A stretch of 19,122 nucleotides of DNA, from assembly GCA_964396385.1 (NCBI GenBank), contig CAYNFH010000130.1:1-19122 (forward strand), given 5' to 3'. Positions 6,429-13,989 of this stretch are shown here, piece by piece. The notes under the pieces were generated by a model. The model had not been told where the DNA came from, did not search any database, and was given only the letters and a program-made list of their open reading frames with translations. Both the position numbers and the translations under genes were made by a program. The stretch's first letter is position 1. Each line of letters opens with the position of its first letter. Source of the stretch: CAYNFH01 sp964396385 (GTDB taxonomy: Bacteria > Armatimonadota > Chthonomonadetes > Chthonomonadales > CAJBBX01).

Positions 6429-6598
6429 GGTACGTCTCCATCGTGAGAGAGGTGCCAATCGTGCCGGCGGACACACGACCATCTGGAGGCAGACGGAAGC
6501 GAGCGGTCCGGGGTTCCCGCAGTATTGCAGGTACGCCTGTAGGGTCTGCCGAAGAACAGCTTCGCGCTCTGGCGCGACCCTCTCATAGGAGTAGTATC
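6429..6598. other. Divergent intergenic region
   Basis: This 170-base gap separates the zinc-ribbon gene (minus) from the oxidoreductase gene (plus) and must hold their 5' signals. The only clear site is AGGAG at 6587-6591, seven bases before the ATG at 6599. I see no convincing -35/-10 pair. An open plus frame runs through it, but without family similarity. Confidence 0.5.
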
Positions 6599-7621
6599 AT
6601 GCCCAGAACATATCGTGTCGGCGTTGCCTCCATGGTCCACGACCACGTGTGGGGTGAGCTGAAACACTGGCAAGCCATGCCCAATGTGGAGCTCGTGGCC
6701 GCGGGAGACGTGAACGCGGACCTCCGGGATAAGATCAAACAGCAGTACGGCGTGCCGAGGGTCTACAACTCCTGGCAGGAGATGATGGAGAAGGAGGAGG
6801 GGCTGGACATTGTCCAGGCCGCTTCCGAAAACAGCGCCTGTGCGGACATCGTGGAGGCGTGCGCCGCGCGTGGCATCCACGTAATCAGCGAAAAGCCCAT
6901 GAGCGCCACGCTGGGCCAGGCCAACCGCATGGTTGCCGCCGCCACCAGAGCCGGCATCAAGCTGGTCATCAACTGGCCCACCGCCTGGTCCCCCGGCATT
7001 CAGGACATGGAGCGCCGTATCCTGGCCGGCGAGATAGGGCGCCTCTTCTACCTCAAGTACCGCAGCGCGCACAATGGACCTAAGGAGATAGGCTGCGACC
7101 CTCACTTCTGGGGGTGGCTGTATGACGAGGAGAAGAACGGCGCCGGGGCCCTCATGGACTACTGCTGCTACTCCGCAGACATGTGCGCCCGCTTCCTGGG
7201 CCTGCCGGAGCAGGTCACCGGCTTTCGCGGCGTCCTGGTCAAGGATTATCCAGTGCCGGACGACAACGCCATCATCCTGATGAAGTACCCCCACGCCTTC
7301 GGCGTCGCGGAGGCCTCGTGGACCCAGAAGGCCCACTACGACACCTACAAGCCCGTTGCATACGGCACCGAGGGCAGCATCGCCGTGCTCAACGGCAAGG
7401 TGATCCTCGAGCGGCCGGGCAAGGACACGGAAACTATCGAGCCCCCGCCCACCCAGGCGCCGCTCCGCAACGGTCCCGAGTACATCATCCACTGTCTGGA
7501 CACGGGCGCGCCCGTGGAGGGCTTCTGCTCTATGGAGGTGAGCCGGGACGCCCAGGAGATCCTGGAGGCGGGCAAGCGCGCCGCGGACACCGGCCGCACC
7601 ATGACGCTGCCGCTGTCGTAG
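6599..7621 (+). CDS. Gfo/Idh/MocA family oxidoreductase
   Basis: A 340-residue predicted NAD(P)-dependent sugar or inositol dehydrogenase-type protein. It has an N-terminal Rossmann region (YRVGVASMVHDHVWGEL, then ELVAAGDVNADLRDKI), the VISEKPMSATLGQA segment with the usual EKP lysine (K99), and a C-terminal beta-sheet domain beginning near INWPTAWSP. Two family positions are unusual. The N-terminal loop lacks the GxGxxG glycines, and the usual D-x-G-x-H-x-x-D motif reads DYCCYSAD (187-194), with Tyr191 in place of the catalytic His. The substrate cannot be predicted. The start is fixed by AGGAG seven bases upstream; the open frame continues 5' without similarity. It converges with the minus-strand operon at a hairpin beginning at its stop codon. 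Confidence 0.85.
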   Translation: MPRTYRVGVASMVHDHVWGELKHWQAMPNVELVAAGDVNADLRDKIKQQYGVPRVYNSWQEMMEKEEGLDIVQAASENSACADIVEACAARGIHVISEKPMSATLGQANRMVAAATRAGIKLVINWPTAWSPGIQDMERRILAGEIGRLFYLKYRSAHNGPKEIGCDPHFWGWLYDEEKNGAGALMDYCCYSADMCARFLGLPEQVTGFRGVLVKDYPVPDDNAIILMKYPHAFGVAEASWTQKAHYDTYKPVAYGTEGSIAVLNGKVILERPGKDTETIEPPPTQAPLRNGPEYIIHCLDTGAPVEGFCSMEVSRDAQEILEAGKRAADTGRTMTLPLS

Positions 7622-7678
7622 ACCGAAGACCGGGGTCCGGGGACGGGCGATGAGCGATGTCCGATTGCGTCTTCGGTC
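7621..7678. terminator. Heptamer-array hairpin between convergent genes
   Basis: Perfect 10-bp inverted repeat gaccgaagac (7621-7630) / gtcttcggtc (7669-7678), with an inner ggac/gtcc pairing. The inside is made of 7-base words: gaccgaa, gaccggg, gtccggg, gacgggc on the left and gggcgat, gagcgat, gtccgat (7645-7665) on the right. It fills the gap between the oxidoreductase gene (plus) and the CaMKII-association-like gene (minus), where a bidirectional terminator is expected. There is no T-run. Confidence 0.65.
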
Positions 7679-7683
7679 CTCCG

Positions 7684-8115
7684 TCAGCCCCCGGCGGAGC
7701 GGTGGAAGTGGACCATCTTCCACGCGCCGTCCAGACGCGCGAAGACGCGGGTCTCGTTGAACGTGCGGAAGGCGCGCTCGGATTCTCCCGCGTAGGTCAT
7801 GAGGCGGGTGTATGTGACGATGCCCATGTCGCCGTATATCTGCACGCGCGGCGTGAGCATGTCGAACCGGACCAGCGAGCCGTACGTGCCGCGCTCTTTC
7901 ATGGACTTCATCATGTCCAGATGGAACTCCAGTGTGTCGATGCGGTAGGAGGTTACGTCTGTTTCGTAGCAGGACAGGTCGGGGACGGAGAGATCGCGGT
8001 AGGTGTCAATGTCGCCCGAGTGGATGGCGGTGAGGATACGGTGAGTCAGCTCGAGCAGCTCGCGCTCGACTGGGGCCATCCGCGCGATGCCGGCGTGCAC
8101 CCCTACGGCGTCCAT
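7684..8115 (-). CDS. NTF2-like protein with CaMKII association-type domain
   Basis: A 143-residue single-domain protein of the NTF2/SnoaL-like superfamily, closest in pattern to the association domain of calcium/calmodulin-dependent kinase II and DUF4440. Its segments ELLELTHRILTAIHSGDIDT, ETDVTSYRIDTLEFHLD and NETRVFARLDGAWKMVHFHR parallel LLDAIASGDWETY, EGLDFH and ETRVWHRRDGKWQNVHFH in that family. Such domains usually form oligomeric barrels with a pocket; no kinase domain is present here. The ATG at 8115 is one base after the TPR gene's stop (TGACATG); a TTG at 8127 is an alternative. The tight spacing implies co-expression with the TPR protein. No ligand or activity can be assigned. Confidence 0.8.
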   Translation of the reverse strand: MDAVGVHAGIARMAPVERELLELTHRILTAIHSGDIDTYRDLSVPDLSCYETDVTSYRIDTLEFHLDMMKSMKERGTYGSLVRFDMLTPRVQIYGDMGIVTYTRLMTYAGESERAFRTFNETRVFARLDGAWKMVHFHRSAGG

Positions 8116-8116
8116 G

Positions 8117-8977
8117 TCAGCCGGCAACGCTGCTCAGCCGGCGCATCTTCTCGACGTACGCCGAATCGTAGGGGTCCAGCCGGCCCGCCCGCCGGTAGTG
8201 CAGGAGCGCCTGCCGCTCGTACCCCAACCGGACGTAAGCATCGCCCAGTAGACAGTGGTAGGAGGCGTTGCCCGGCGCTATCTCCAGCGCGGTTCGGAAC
8301 GCCTGTACCGCGTCCTGCGTGTAGCCAATCTGCAGATAGAGAAGGCCAAGCCGGATGTTGTAGTAGTCGTCGATAGGGGAGAAGATGGTGGCCTGCTGCA
8401 TCTCCACCACCGCGTCAGCGATGCGCCCCAGCCTCCGGTAGAGGTCGCCGAGCCAGAAGTGGTAGAAGCCGTTCTCCGGTTCCAGGTCCCGCGCGGCCTC
8501 CAGCTCCTCCACCGCCTGCTTCTGCATACCCAGTGCGCTGAGGGTGTCGCCCAGCTTATAGCGGTAGAAGGGATTGCTCGGGCTCAGCTCCACGGCCTTC
8601 CGATACTCCATCATGGCCGCGTTCAGCTTGCCGTAGCGGCGGTAGACCTCGGCGAGGCTGAAGTGTGGGGCGGCCCGGCGGGGGCTGATCTTGATGGCCT
8701 TGCGGTACTGCGCTACGGCCTTGAGGGACATCTCGGAGTAGACATACGCGTCTCCGAGGGTCGTGCGGTGGTCGGCGTCATTGCCCTGCATCTGCACGGC
8801 GCGCCGGTAGTGCTTTATGGCTTCCTCGATGCGGCCCGCTTCAATGTCTCTGTCTCCGGCCTCCCGACTCTCCTCGGCGTCTAGCGGGCCTGGTTCTGGC
8901 AGCGGTTCCAGTTCGGCGGCTATGGTCTGTTCCAGGGGGGTGGGTTGGCGTGGACCCTGTTCCCGTTCCAACGGCAC
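8117..8977 (-). CDS. Tetratricopeptide repeat protein
   Basis: A 286-residue protein. After a Pro/Glu-rich N-terminus (EPLPEPGPLDAEE) it is seven consecutive 34-residue TPR units up to the C-terminus. Examples are LGDAYVYSEMSLKAVAQYRK, LGDTLSALGMQKQAVEELEA and LGDAYVRLGYERQALLHYRR. TPR arrays form a curved helical surface that binds other proteins. There is no signal peptide or membrane segment in this form, so it is probably cytoplasmic. I chose GTG at 8977 because AAGGAG lies just upstream and the open frame before it runs back into a strong hairpin; a start at 9046 is the alternative. It is coupled to the CaMKII-association-like gene, which begins one base after its stop. No partner is known. 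Confidence 0.85.
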   Translation of the reverse strand: MPLEREQGPRQPTPLEQTIAAELEPLPEPGPLDAEESREAGDRDIEAGRIEEAIKHYRRAVQMQGNDADHRTTLGDAYVYSEMSLKAVAQYRKAIKISPRRAAPHFSLAEVYRRYGKLNAAMMEYRKAVELSPSNPFYRYKLGDTLSALGMQKQAVEELEAARDLEPENGFYHFWLGDLYRRLGRIADAVVEMQQATIFSPIDDYYNIRLGLLYLQIGYTQDAVQAFRTALEIAPGNASYHCLLGDAYVRLGYERQALLHYRRAGRLDPYDSAYVEKMRRLSSVAG

Positions 8978-9008
8978 TTCTCTCCTTGCGTAACACTCTC
9001 CGGAAACC

Positions 9009-9064
9009 GTGCGGGGGCGCATCTGCCGCGTTCTGTGAACGTCCACAGCAGGTGCGCCCCCACG
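9009..9064. terminator. Long hairpin between dtd and the TPR gene
   Basis: gggggcgca (9013-9021) pairs perfectly with tgcgccccc (9053-9061) and the stem extends outward with a wobble and a mismatch. Inside, ctgtg pairs with cacag. It lies 28 bases past the dtd stop in the minus direction and 32 bases before the chosen TPR start. That placement could split the six-gene minus-strand cluster into two transcripts, or act as a partial attenuator. No T-run follows. Confidence 0.6.
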
Positions 9065-9091
9065 CTCGGCCGCCTGTTGGTCGATATTTAA

Positions 9092-9541
9092 TCAGAATCC
9101 CCGGCGGCTGTCAAGCAATAGCGTGACCGGGCCGTCATTGGTCAGGTGGACCTGCATGGACGCTCCAAAACGGCCTTTCGCCACGGAGATTCCCGCTTCC
9201 TGCACGCGCCTGCAGACCGCTTCATAGAGCGCTTCGGCATGCTCGCCGCCGGCCGCCTCCGTGAAGCTTGGCCGCCGGCCCTTGCGGGCATCGCCATAGA
9301 GCGTGAACTGAGATACAATGAGCGCGGACCCGCCCACGTCGGCCAGGGCGAGGTTCATCTTACCTGCGTCATCCTCAAATACGCGCAGGCCGGCGATCTT
9401 ATCCGCAATGTAGTCGACATCTGCTTGCGAATCCTCGCGCCCCACTCCCACCAGCACGAGGAACCCCCGGCCAATGGACCCCACCACCTGGCCCTCCACC
9501 TCCACGGAAGCCTCCCGCACCCGCTGGATCACCGCCCGCAT
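9092..9541 (-). CDS. dtd: D-aminoacyl-tRNA deacylase
   Basis: A 149-residue protein that hydrolyses D-amino acids (and glycine mischarged on tRNA-Ala) from tRNA in the cytoplasm. It has the N-terminal MRAVIQRVREASV, the SQFTLYGD active-site motif and the NDGPVT motif carrying the Gly-cisPro that rejects L-amino acids, and is of normal family length. The start codon lies eight bases after the stop of the upstream fused membrane/spermidine synthase-like gene, with AGAGG as a likely ribosome site. It is probably the last gene of the transcript starting at pncB, because a long hairpin follows. Confidence 0.96.
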   Translation of the reverse strand: MRAVIQRVREASVEVEGQVVGSIGRGFLVLVGVGREDSQADVDYIADKIAGLRVFEDDAGKMNLALADVGGSALIVSQFTLYGDARKGRRPSFTEAAGGEHAEALYEAVCRRVQEAGISVAKGRFGASMQVHLTNDGPVTLLLDSRRGF

Positions 9542-9549
9542 GCACGCCT

Positions 9550-11682
9550 CTACTCGGTGTAGCGAAGCGCCTGGAGGACGTTGCTGTAGTCATCCGTCCA
9601 GAGGCGCTGGCCGCGAGGGATCTCCACCGGTACGGCGGCGCTCTTCAGGAGAGGCGAGCGGAAGATGGCAGGATCAGCGGTAACCAGTACCCACGTCGAC
9701 GCCGCCGTGTCCGTGTCGCTGTCATCGGCATTCTCCACCATCCTCACCTTCTTGCCGATGGCCTGCGCGATCTGGGCTGCGACCGGCGCCAGCGCCAGGT
9801 AGCGGTTGGAGACGTGGACCGCCAGCACGCCGCCCGGCTTCAGGTGCCGGAAGTAGACCTGGAACGCTTCCCGTGTCAGCAGGTGCACAGGGATGGCGTC
9901 ACTGGAGAAGGCGTCCACAGCCAGCAGGTCATAGCCCTGCGGCGGCTCGCGCTCCAGGGAGAGCCGCGCATCACCCATCACGATATCAATGTGGGCCTTG
10001 CTGCCGGAGAGAATGCTGAACTGGGATCGCGCAATCTGGGGCACCAGCGGGTTGATGTCGTAGAACCGGATGGTATCGCCCGGCCGGCCGTAGGCCGCCA
10101 GCGTGCCCGTGCCCAGCCCGATGACGCCCATCCGCAGCGGGCCCTGTTTCTGGAAGGCGTGGATAGTGAGTCCAACGCCGGTTGTCGGGGCGTAGTAGGT
10201 GGTCGGCTCCATATTCCGGTCCGACTGTACGAACTGCTCGCCGTGCAGGATGGTGCCGTGAAAGAGGGAGCGGGTGGCCTCGCGATCTTTGGGATCGTCT
10301 GGGTCCTGCACCTGCAGCACGCCGTAGTAGTTACGCGCCATGAACCGGTACTGCTTATCGTGCTCGCTCTGCTGCTTGCCCAGGAAGAACAGCAGGAGCC
10401 CGGCGAGAGCGGCCATGGATATCCACCCGCCGTCCTTCCACCAGGGCGTCCCCGGCTGCCAGTACAGCGCCAGCACGGAGATAAGGGCGACCAGCGCCAG
10501 CCCGATGGGCAGCTCGTAGTAGCCCTTGAACAGATGCGGGGCGAGCACGCCCACGAACAGCCCGCCCAGCGCGCCTCCGAAGGAGACAGTCAAGTAGAAG
10601 GAGGTGAGGTAGCGGGTCGGTGGTCGCGAACGCGCCAACTCTCCGTGACACACGACGCAACACACGTACAAGCCAATGGTAAAGAGCGGTATGAGGATGA
10701 AGAGGCTGGCGTGCCTCATGTCGTCCGATAGGCCATACGCCATGCCGGCAAGGAACACGGCGGGCAGCGGCAGGAAGCCGCGTCTCCAACGCCATCGCCT
10801 GGCGCCGAAGCAGACGATGAAGCTGATGAGGTACGCCCCGAGGGGCAGGACCCACAGCAGCGGAATGGCGGCCACGTTCTGCGTCAGGTGCGTGGTGATG
10901 GCCAGCATCAGGGTGGAGGAGGCGGCCGCCAGCACCGTCCAGTAGACGTACAATCGCAGCGCGGGCCGGCCTCCTCCAGGCTGTTGGGCACCCTCCTCCT
11001 TGGAAGGGGAGAGCAAGGTAGCAGCGGGCAGCCTCCACGCGATGACGCCACAGAGGGCCGCATAGGCCAGATAGCCGGCCGACCAGAGGAGCGCCTGCTG
11101 TCGAAGCGTGAAGAACGGCTCGACCAATACGGGGTAGCTCAGCAGTCCCAGCAGCGAGCCCGCATTGGAGAGCGCGAAGAGCCGGTAGACGCGTGAGGAG
11201 GCGCCGCCATTCTGTCCCGCCGCGAACCACGCCTGGAGCAGGGGACTGGAGGAAGAGAGGAGCAGATACGGAAGGCCGACAGTCCCGAGCAGCGTCCCGA
11301 TGATGCGGAGGCTCGGGTCCGCGAGCGCGCCGGGCTTCCAGCCGGCGGGCGGCAGCACGTGCAGCGCAAGGACGCTGGCGACCAGGAGCGCCAGGTGCGT
11401 GGTCCGCTGCACGCCGACCTGTGGAAGCCGGAGCGCCCCGTGCGCGTAGGCGTACCCCAGCAGGAGCGCCGCCTGGAAGAAGAGGACGCAGGTGGTCCAG
11501 ACCGCCGCCGTCCCACCGAACCAGGGCAGCAGGATGCGCGCCATGAGCGGCTGTATCTGGAACAGCAGGAAGGCGCTCAGGAACGTGGTGCCGGCGTAAA
11601 GCGCCAGGGGTGGGGCCGTGGTGCGCTCCCGAACGACGGCCTGGCCGGTATCGATCTGCGCTGCGTCGCTCGGAACGCTCAT
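9550..11682 (-). CDS. Fused membrane/spermidine synthase-like protein
   Basis: A 710-residue fusion. Residues from about 25 to 435 hold many hydrophobic segments (for example ALYAGTTFLSAFLLFQIQPL and LALVALISVLALYW), like a membrane transporter-type domain. Residues from about 450 to 700 resemble spermidine synthase/class I methyltransferase: RNYYGVLQV, GVIGLGTGTLAAYG (nucleotide-binding glycine loop near 520-530), IRFYDINPLV, and LLAVDAFSSDAIPVHLLTRE. This arrangement is annotated as fused MFS/spermidine synthase in many bacteria. Actual polyamine synthesis is unproven, and the usual spermidine synthase aspartate context is altered to DAFSSD. The ATG at 11682 has an AGGGAG site; it lies 11 bases after the pncA stop. 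A TTG at 11697 is an alternative start. Confidence 0.88.
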   Translation of the reverse strand: MSVPSDAAQIDTGQAVVRERTTAPPLALYAGTTFLSAFLLFQIQPLMARILLPWFGGTAAVWTTCVLFFQAALLLGYAYAHGALRLPQVGVQRTTHLALLVASVLALHVLPPAGWKPGALADPSLRIIGTLLGTVGLPYLLLSSSSPLLQAWFAAGQNGGASSRVYRLFALSNAGSLLGLLSYPVLVEPFFTLRQQALLWSAGYLAYAALCGVIAWRLPAATLLSPSKEEGAQQPGGGRPALRLYVYWTVLAAASSTLMLAITTHLTQNVAAIPLLWVLPLGAYLISFIVCFGARRWRWRRGFLPLPAVFLAGMAYGLSDDMRHASLFILIPLFTIGLYVCCVVCHGELARSRPPTRYLTSFYLTVSFGGALGGLFVGVLAPHLFKGYYELPIGLALVALISVLALYWQPGTPWWKDGGWISMAALAGLLLFFLGKQQSEHDKQYRFMARNYYGVLQVQDPDDPKDREATRSLFHGTILHGEQFVQSDRNMEPTTYYAPTTGVGLTIHAFQKQGPLRMGVIGLGTGTLAAYGRPGDTIRFYDINPLVPQIARSQFSILSGSKAHIDIVMGDARLSLEREPPQGYDLLAVDAFSSDAIPVHLLTREAFQVYFRHLKPGGVLAVHVSNRYLALAPVAAQIAQAIGKKVRMVENADDSDTDTAASTWVLVTADPAIFRSPLLKSAAVPVEIPRGQRLWTDDYSNVLQALRYTE

Positions 11683-11693
11683 GCGGTCTCCCT

Positions 11694-12308
11694 TCAAGTC
11701 ACTTGCGTACTCTGGACTACCTCTACGCCGGCCCGACGCATCTCCTCTATCGCCTTGGTCACGTCGTCCGGCTGGAGGTTGACGCCGCGGCAGCCATCCT
11801 CCACGAGGTAGGCCTTAAACCCAAGCTGGCGCGCGTCCAGGGCAGTGAACTTCACACAGTAATCGGTGGCTAGCCCCATCACGTACACCGTGTCGACGCC
11901 CTGTTCCTTCAGGTAGTCGCCCAGCCCGGTGGCTTTCCGATGGCCGTTATCGAAGAAGCCGCTGTAGCTGTCGATCGCCGGATCCGTGCCCTTGTGGAAG
12001 ATGCGGGCGACGCGGCTCCGATCCAGGCCGGGCAGAAGATCCGCCCCCGGTGTGCCCTGGACGCAGTGGACCGGCCACAGGATCTGGGACAGTCCGTTCA
12101 GATCGATCACCTCGCCGATCTGTTTGCCGGGATGGCTCGCGGCGAAGCTGCCGTGGTCTCGCGGGTGCCAGTCCTGCGTGGCGACCACGAGCTCAAACCG
12201 CTGCTGGAGCCGGTTAGCAATCGGCACCACCTGGTCCCCCTCCGGCACGGGCAGAGCCCCGCCGGGCACAAAGTCATTCTGCAGGTCCACTAGTATCAGC
12301 GCACGCAT
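11694..12308 (-). CDS. pncA: Nicotinamidase
   Basis: A 204-residue isochorismatase-fold hydrolase that converts nicotinamide to nicotinate and ammonia in NAD salvage. The catalytic triad is visible: D8 (LVDLQNDF), K106 (RIFHKGTD) and C151 (LATDYCVKFTALDA). The metal site is D46, H48 and H52 (TQDWHPRDH), and the GGALPVP loop is present. It starts two bases after the pncB stop, and its ribosome site (GGAAAG) lies within the pncB 3' end, so the two are coupled and catalyse consecutive steps. Length and motifs are normal for the family. Confidence 0.97.
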   Translation of the reverse strand: MRALILVDLQNDFVPGGALPVPEGDQVVPIANRLQQRFELVVATQDWHPRDHGSFAASHPGKQIGEVIDLNGLSQILWPVHCVQGTPGADLLPGLDRSRVARIFHKGTDPAIDSYSGFFDNGHRKATGLGDYLKEQGVDTVYVMGLATDYCVKFTALDARQLGFKAYLVEDGCRGVNLQPDDVTKAIEEMRRAGVEVVQSTQVT

Positions 12309-12310
12309 AG

Positions 12311-13783
12311 CTACTTTCCACGCGCTTCCAGCACCAGTTTCGTCCGGAGTTCGTGCAGTGTCCGCTCCAGTCCGGCCGGATAGCGGTGCGGGTTCAGGAA
12401 CCGCTTGATGCCGGGGTGCAGCATGCCGAGCTGTTCCGCCGTACGCCGCCGGACATCCTCCAGCGCGGGCGGATCATAGACCTGATTGCCGCCACGGAAC
12501 ACCGGCACGAGCAGGTCCTTTCCTTCCGCGTCGGGATCGATGCGCCGCCGTCGCGCGATTTCCGTGGGATCGATGACGGTGGACATGTCCTTTGGCTCGG
12601 TCAGCTCATCATAAATGGCGTCCGCGATGAACCGGCCGTTCTGCCGGAAGCGCCGCACCTGGAGGATACCCGGAATGGAGACCTTGGCCAGCTCTTCCGA
12701 CAGCTTGACGCGGTGCTCCCACGCCCCATCCACGCCGCGCACGGCCGTCAGCTTGTATACGCCGCCCAGCGCCGGCTGGTCGTAGGCGGTGGCGAGCCGG
12801 GTGCCTACGCCCCAGGTGTCGATGGCGGCGTCCTGGTCCTTGAGGCTGGTGATGACGTTCTCATCCAGCTCGTTGCTGGCCAGGATGGCGGCGTCCTCGA
12901 ACCCCGAGGCGTCGAGTATCTTGCGCGCCTCCGCGCTCAGGTAGGCCAGGTCGCCGGAGTCCAGGCGGACCCCGACCATCCGATGGCCGTGCTCTCGGAG
13001 CCGCCGGCCCACCTCCACGGCGTTCCGTACGCCCTGGAGCGTTTCGTAGGTGTCCACCAGGAAGACGCAGTTGTTGGGCATCGCCTCGGCGTACTTCTCG
13101 AACGCATCCAGCTCATCCTGAAACACCATGACCCAGCTATGGGCGTGCGTGCCCTTGACGGGGATCCCGAACAGCTTGCCGGCCAGCACGTTGGAGGTGC
13201 CCGCACAGCCACCCACATAGGCGGCGCGGCTGGCGGAGATGCCGCCGTCTGGTCCCTGCGCCCGGCGCAGCCCGAATTCCAGGACCGGCTCGCCGCGGGC
13301 CGCCTGGCATACGCGCGCCGCCTTGGTCGCGATCAGGGTCTCGAAGTTAATCAGGTTGAGGAGCGGCGTCTCCAGAAGCTGGCACTGGAGCAAGGGACCC
13401 TGGACGCGCACCAACGGCTCGTACGGAAAGACCACCGTGCCCTCCGGGACCGCGTCGACGTCGCAACGCATCCGCAGCACGCGTAGGTGCTTAAGGAAGC
13501 CAGGCTCGAACAAGGGCCGGCCGTCATTGCCGGTCAGGCTGCCCAGGTATCCGACATCGCTGTCGTCAAACTGTAAGGCGTCGAGGTAGTCGATGATGTT
13601 ATGCAGTCCGCAGGCGATGGTATAGCCGCCCTGGAAGGGGTTCTTGCGAAACTGGATGCAGAAGACGGCTTCGCGCTCCGCCAAGCCCAGCTTCCAGTAC
13701 CCGTACGCCATGGTGAGTTGGTACAGGTCCGTGAGCAGGGCCAGGGAACCGCAGAATAGTCCGGAGATGGTATTCACGCTCAC
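12311..13783 (-). CDS. pncB: Nicotinate phosphoribosyltransferase
   Basis: A 490-residue enzyme that makes nicotinate mononucleotide from nicotinate and PRPP, coupled to ATP hydrolysis. Visible motifs are LLTDLYQLTMAYGYW at the N-terminus, FPYEPLVRVQGP, LLNLINFETLIATKAAR, the GTHAHSW segment (H213/H215, where the phosphorylated His lies), and VGVRLDSGDLAYLS. The length fits the longer bacterial/eukaryotic-type family. It is first in its operon and directly upstream of pncA. The frame opens with GTG at 13783; a second GTG two codons later is possible, and no strong ribosome site is visible. It is transcribed away from the EAL-domain gene. Confidence 0.96.
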   Translation of the reverse strand: MSVNTISGLFCGSLALLTDLYQLTMAYGYWKLGLAEREAVFCIQFRKNPFQGGYTIACGLHNIIDYLDALQFDDSDVGYLGSLTGNDGRPLFEPGFLKHLRVLRMRCDVDAVPEGTVVFPYEPLVRVQGPLLQCQLLETPLLNLINFETLIATKAARVCQAARGEPVLEFGLRRAQGPDGGISASRAAYVGGCAGTSNVLAGKLFGIPVKGTHAHSWVMVFQDELDAFEKYAEAMPNNCVFLVDTYETLQGVRNAVEVGRRLREHGHRMVGVRLDSGDLAYLSAEARKILDASGFEDAAILASNELDENVITSLKDQDAAIDTWGVGTRLATAYDQPALGGVYKLTAVRGVDGAWEHRVKLSEELAKVSIPGILQVRRFRQNGRFIADAIYDELTEPKDMSTVIDPTEIARRRRIDPDAEGKDLLVPVFRGGNQVYDPPALEDVRRRTAEQLGMLHPGIKRFLNPHRYPAGLERTLHELRTKLVLEARGK

Positions 13784-13989
13784 ATTCTACTGAAGCCGCC
13801 CCGGAATGTACAGCGTCAGACCACTCAGCCCTGCGCAACCTACAAAGAGCGGGACCGCCGGGACCGCGTGAATCCGCGCGACGGGAAGACTCGCATAACT
13901 ACCTGGAGAGGTGCGGTTATCCTTCCGAGAATTCGATTGCGGAATGGCCGCGAAGCATGGAACGATCCGCGCAAGGAGAAAGCTTCGGA
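13784..13989. other. Divergent promoter region between pncB and EAL gene
   Basis: A 206-base gap that must carry the promoters for the leftward pncB operon and the rightward EAL gene. AAGGAG at 13973-13978 serves the EAL gene. I see no clear -35/-10 pair. Short repeated words (gggaccgc twice near 13850-13867) are present but do not form a recognisable operator. Confidence 0.5.

Noticed and set aside
6215..6598. N-terminal extension of the oxidoreductase (open frame from 6215)
   Set aside because: It begins within a hairpin, covers the antisense of the zinc-ribbon gene, lacks family similarity, and a good ribosome site precedes the ATG at 6599.
6392..7723. 443-codon minus-strand open frame over the oxidoreductase gene
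   Set aside because: It is antisense to a recognised family protein and its translation is low-complexity without domains; its 3' part also overlaps the better-supported zinc-ribbon gene.
12353..13486. 377-codon plus-strand open frame over pncB
   Set aside because: It is the antisense of a nicotinate phosphoribosyltransferase with full motifs; no independent signal.
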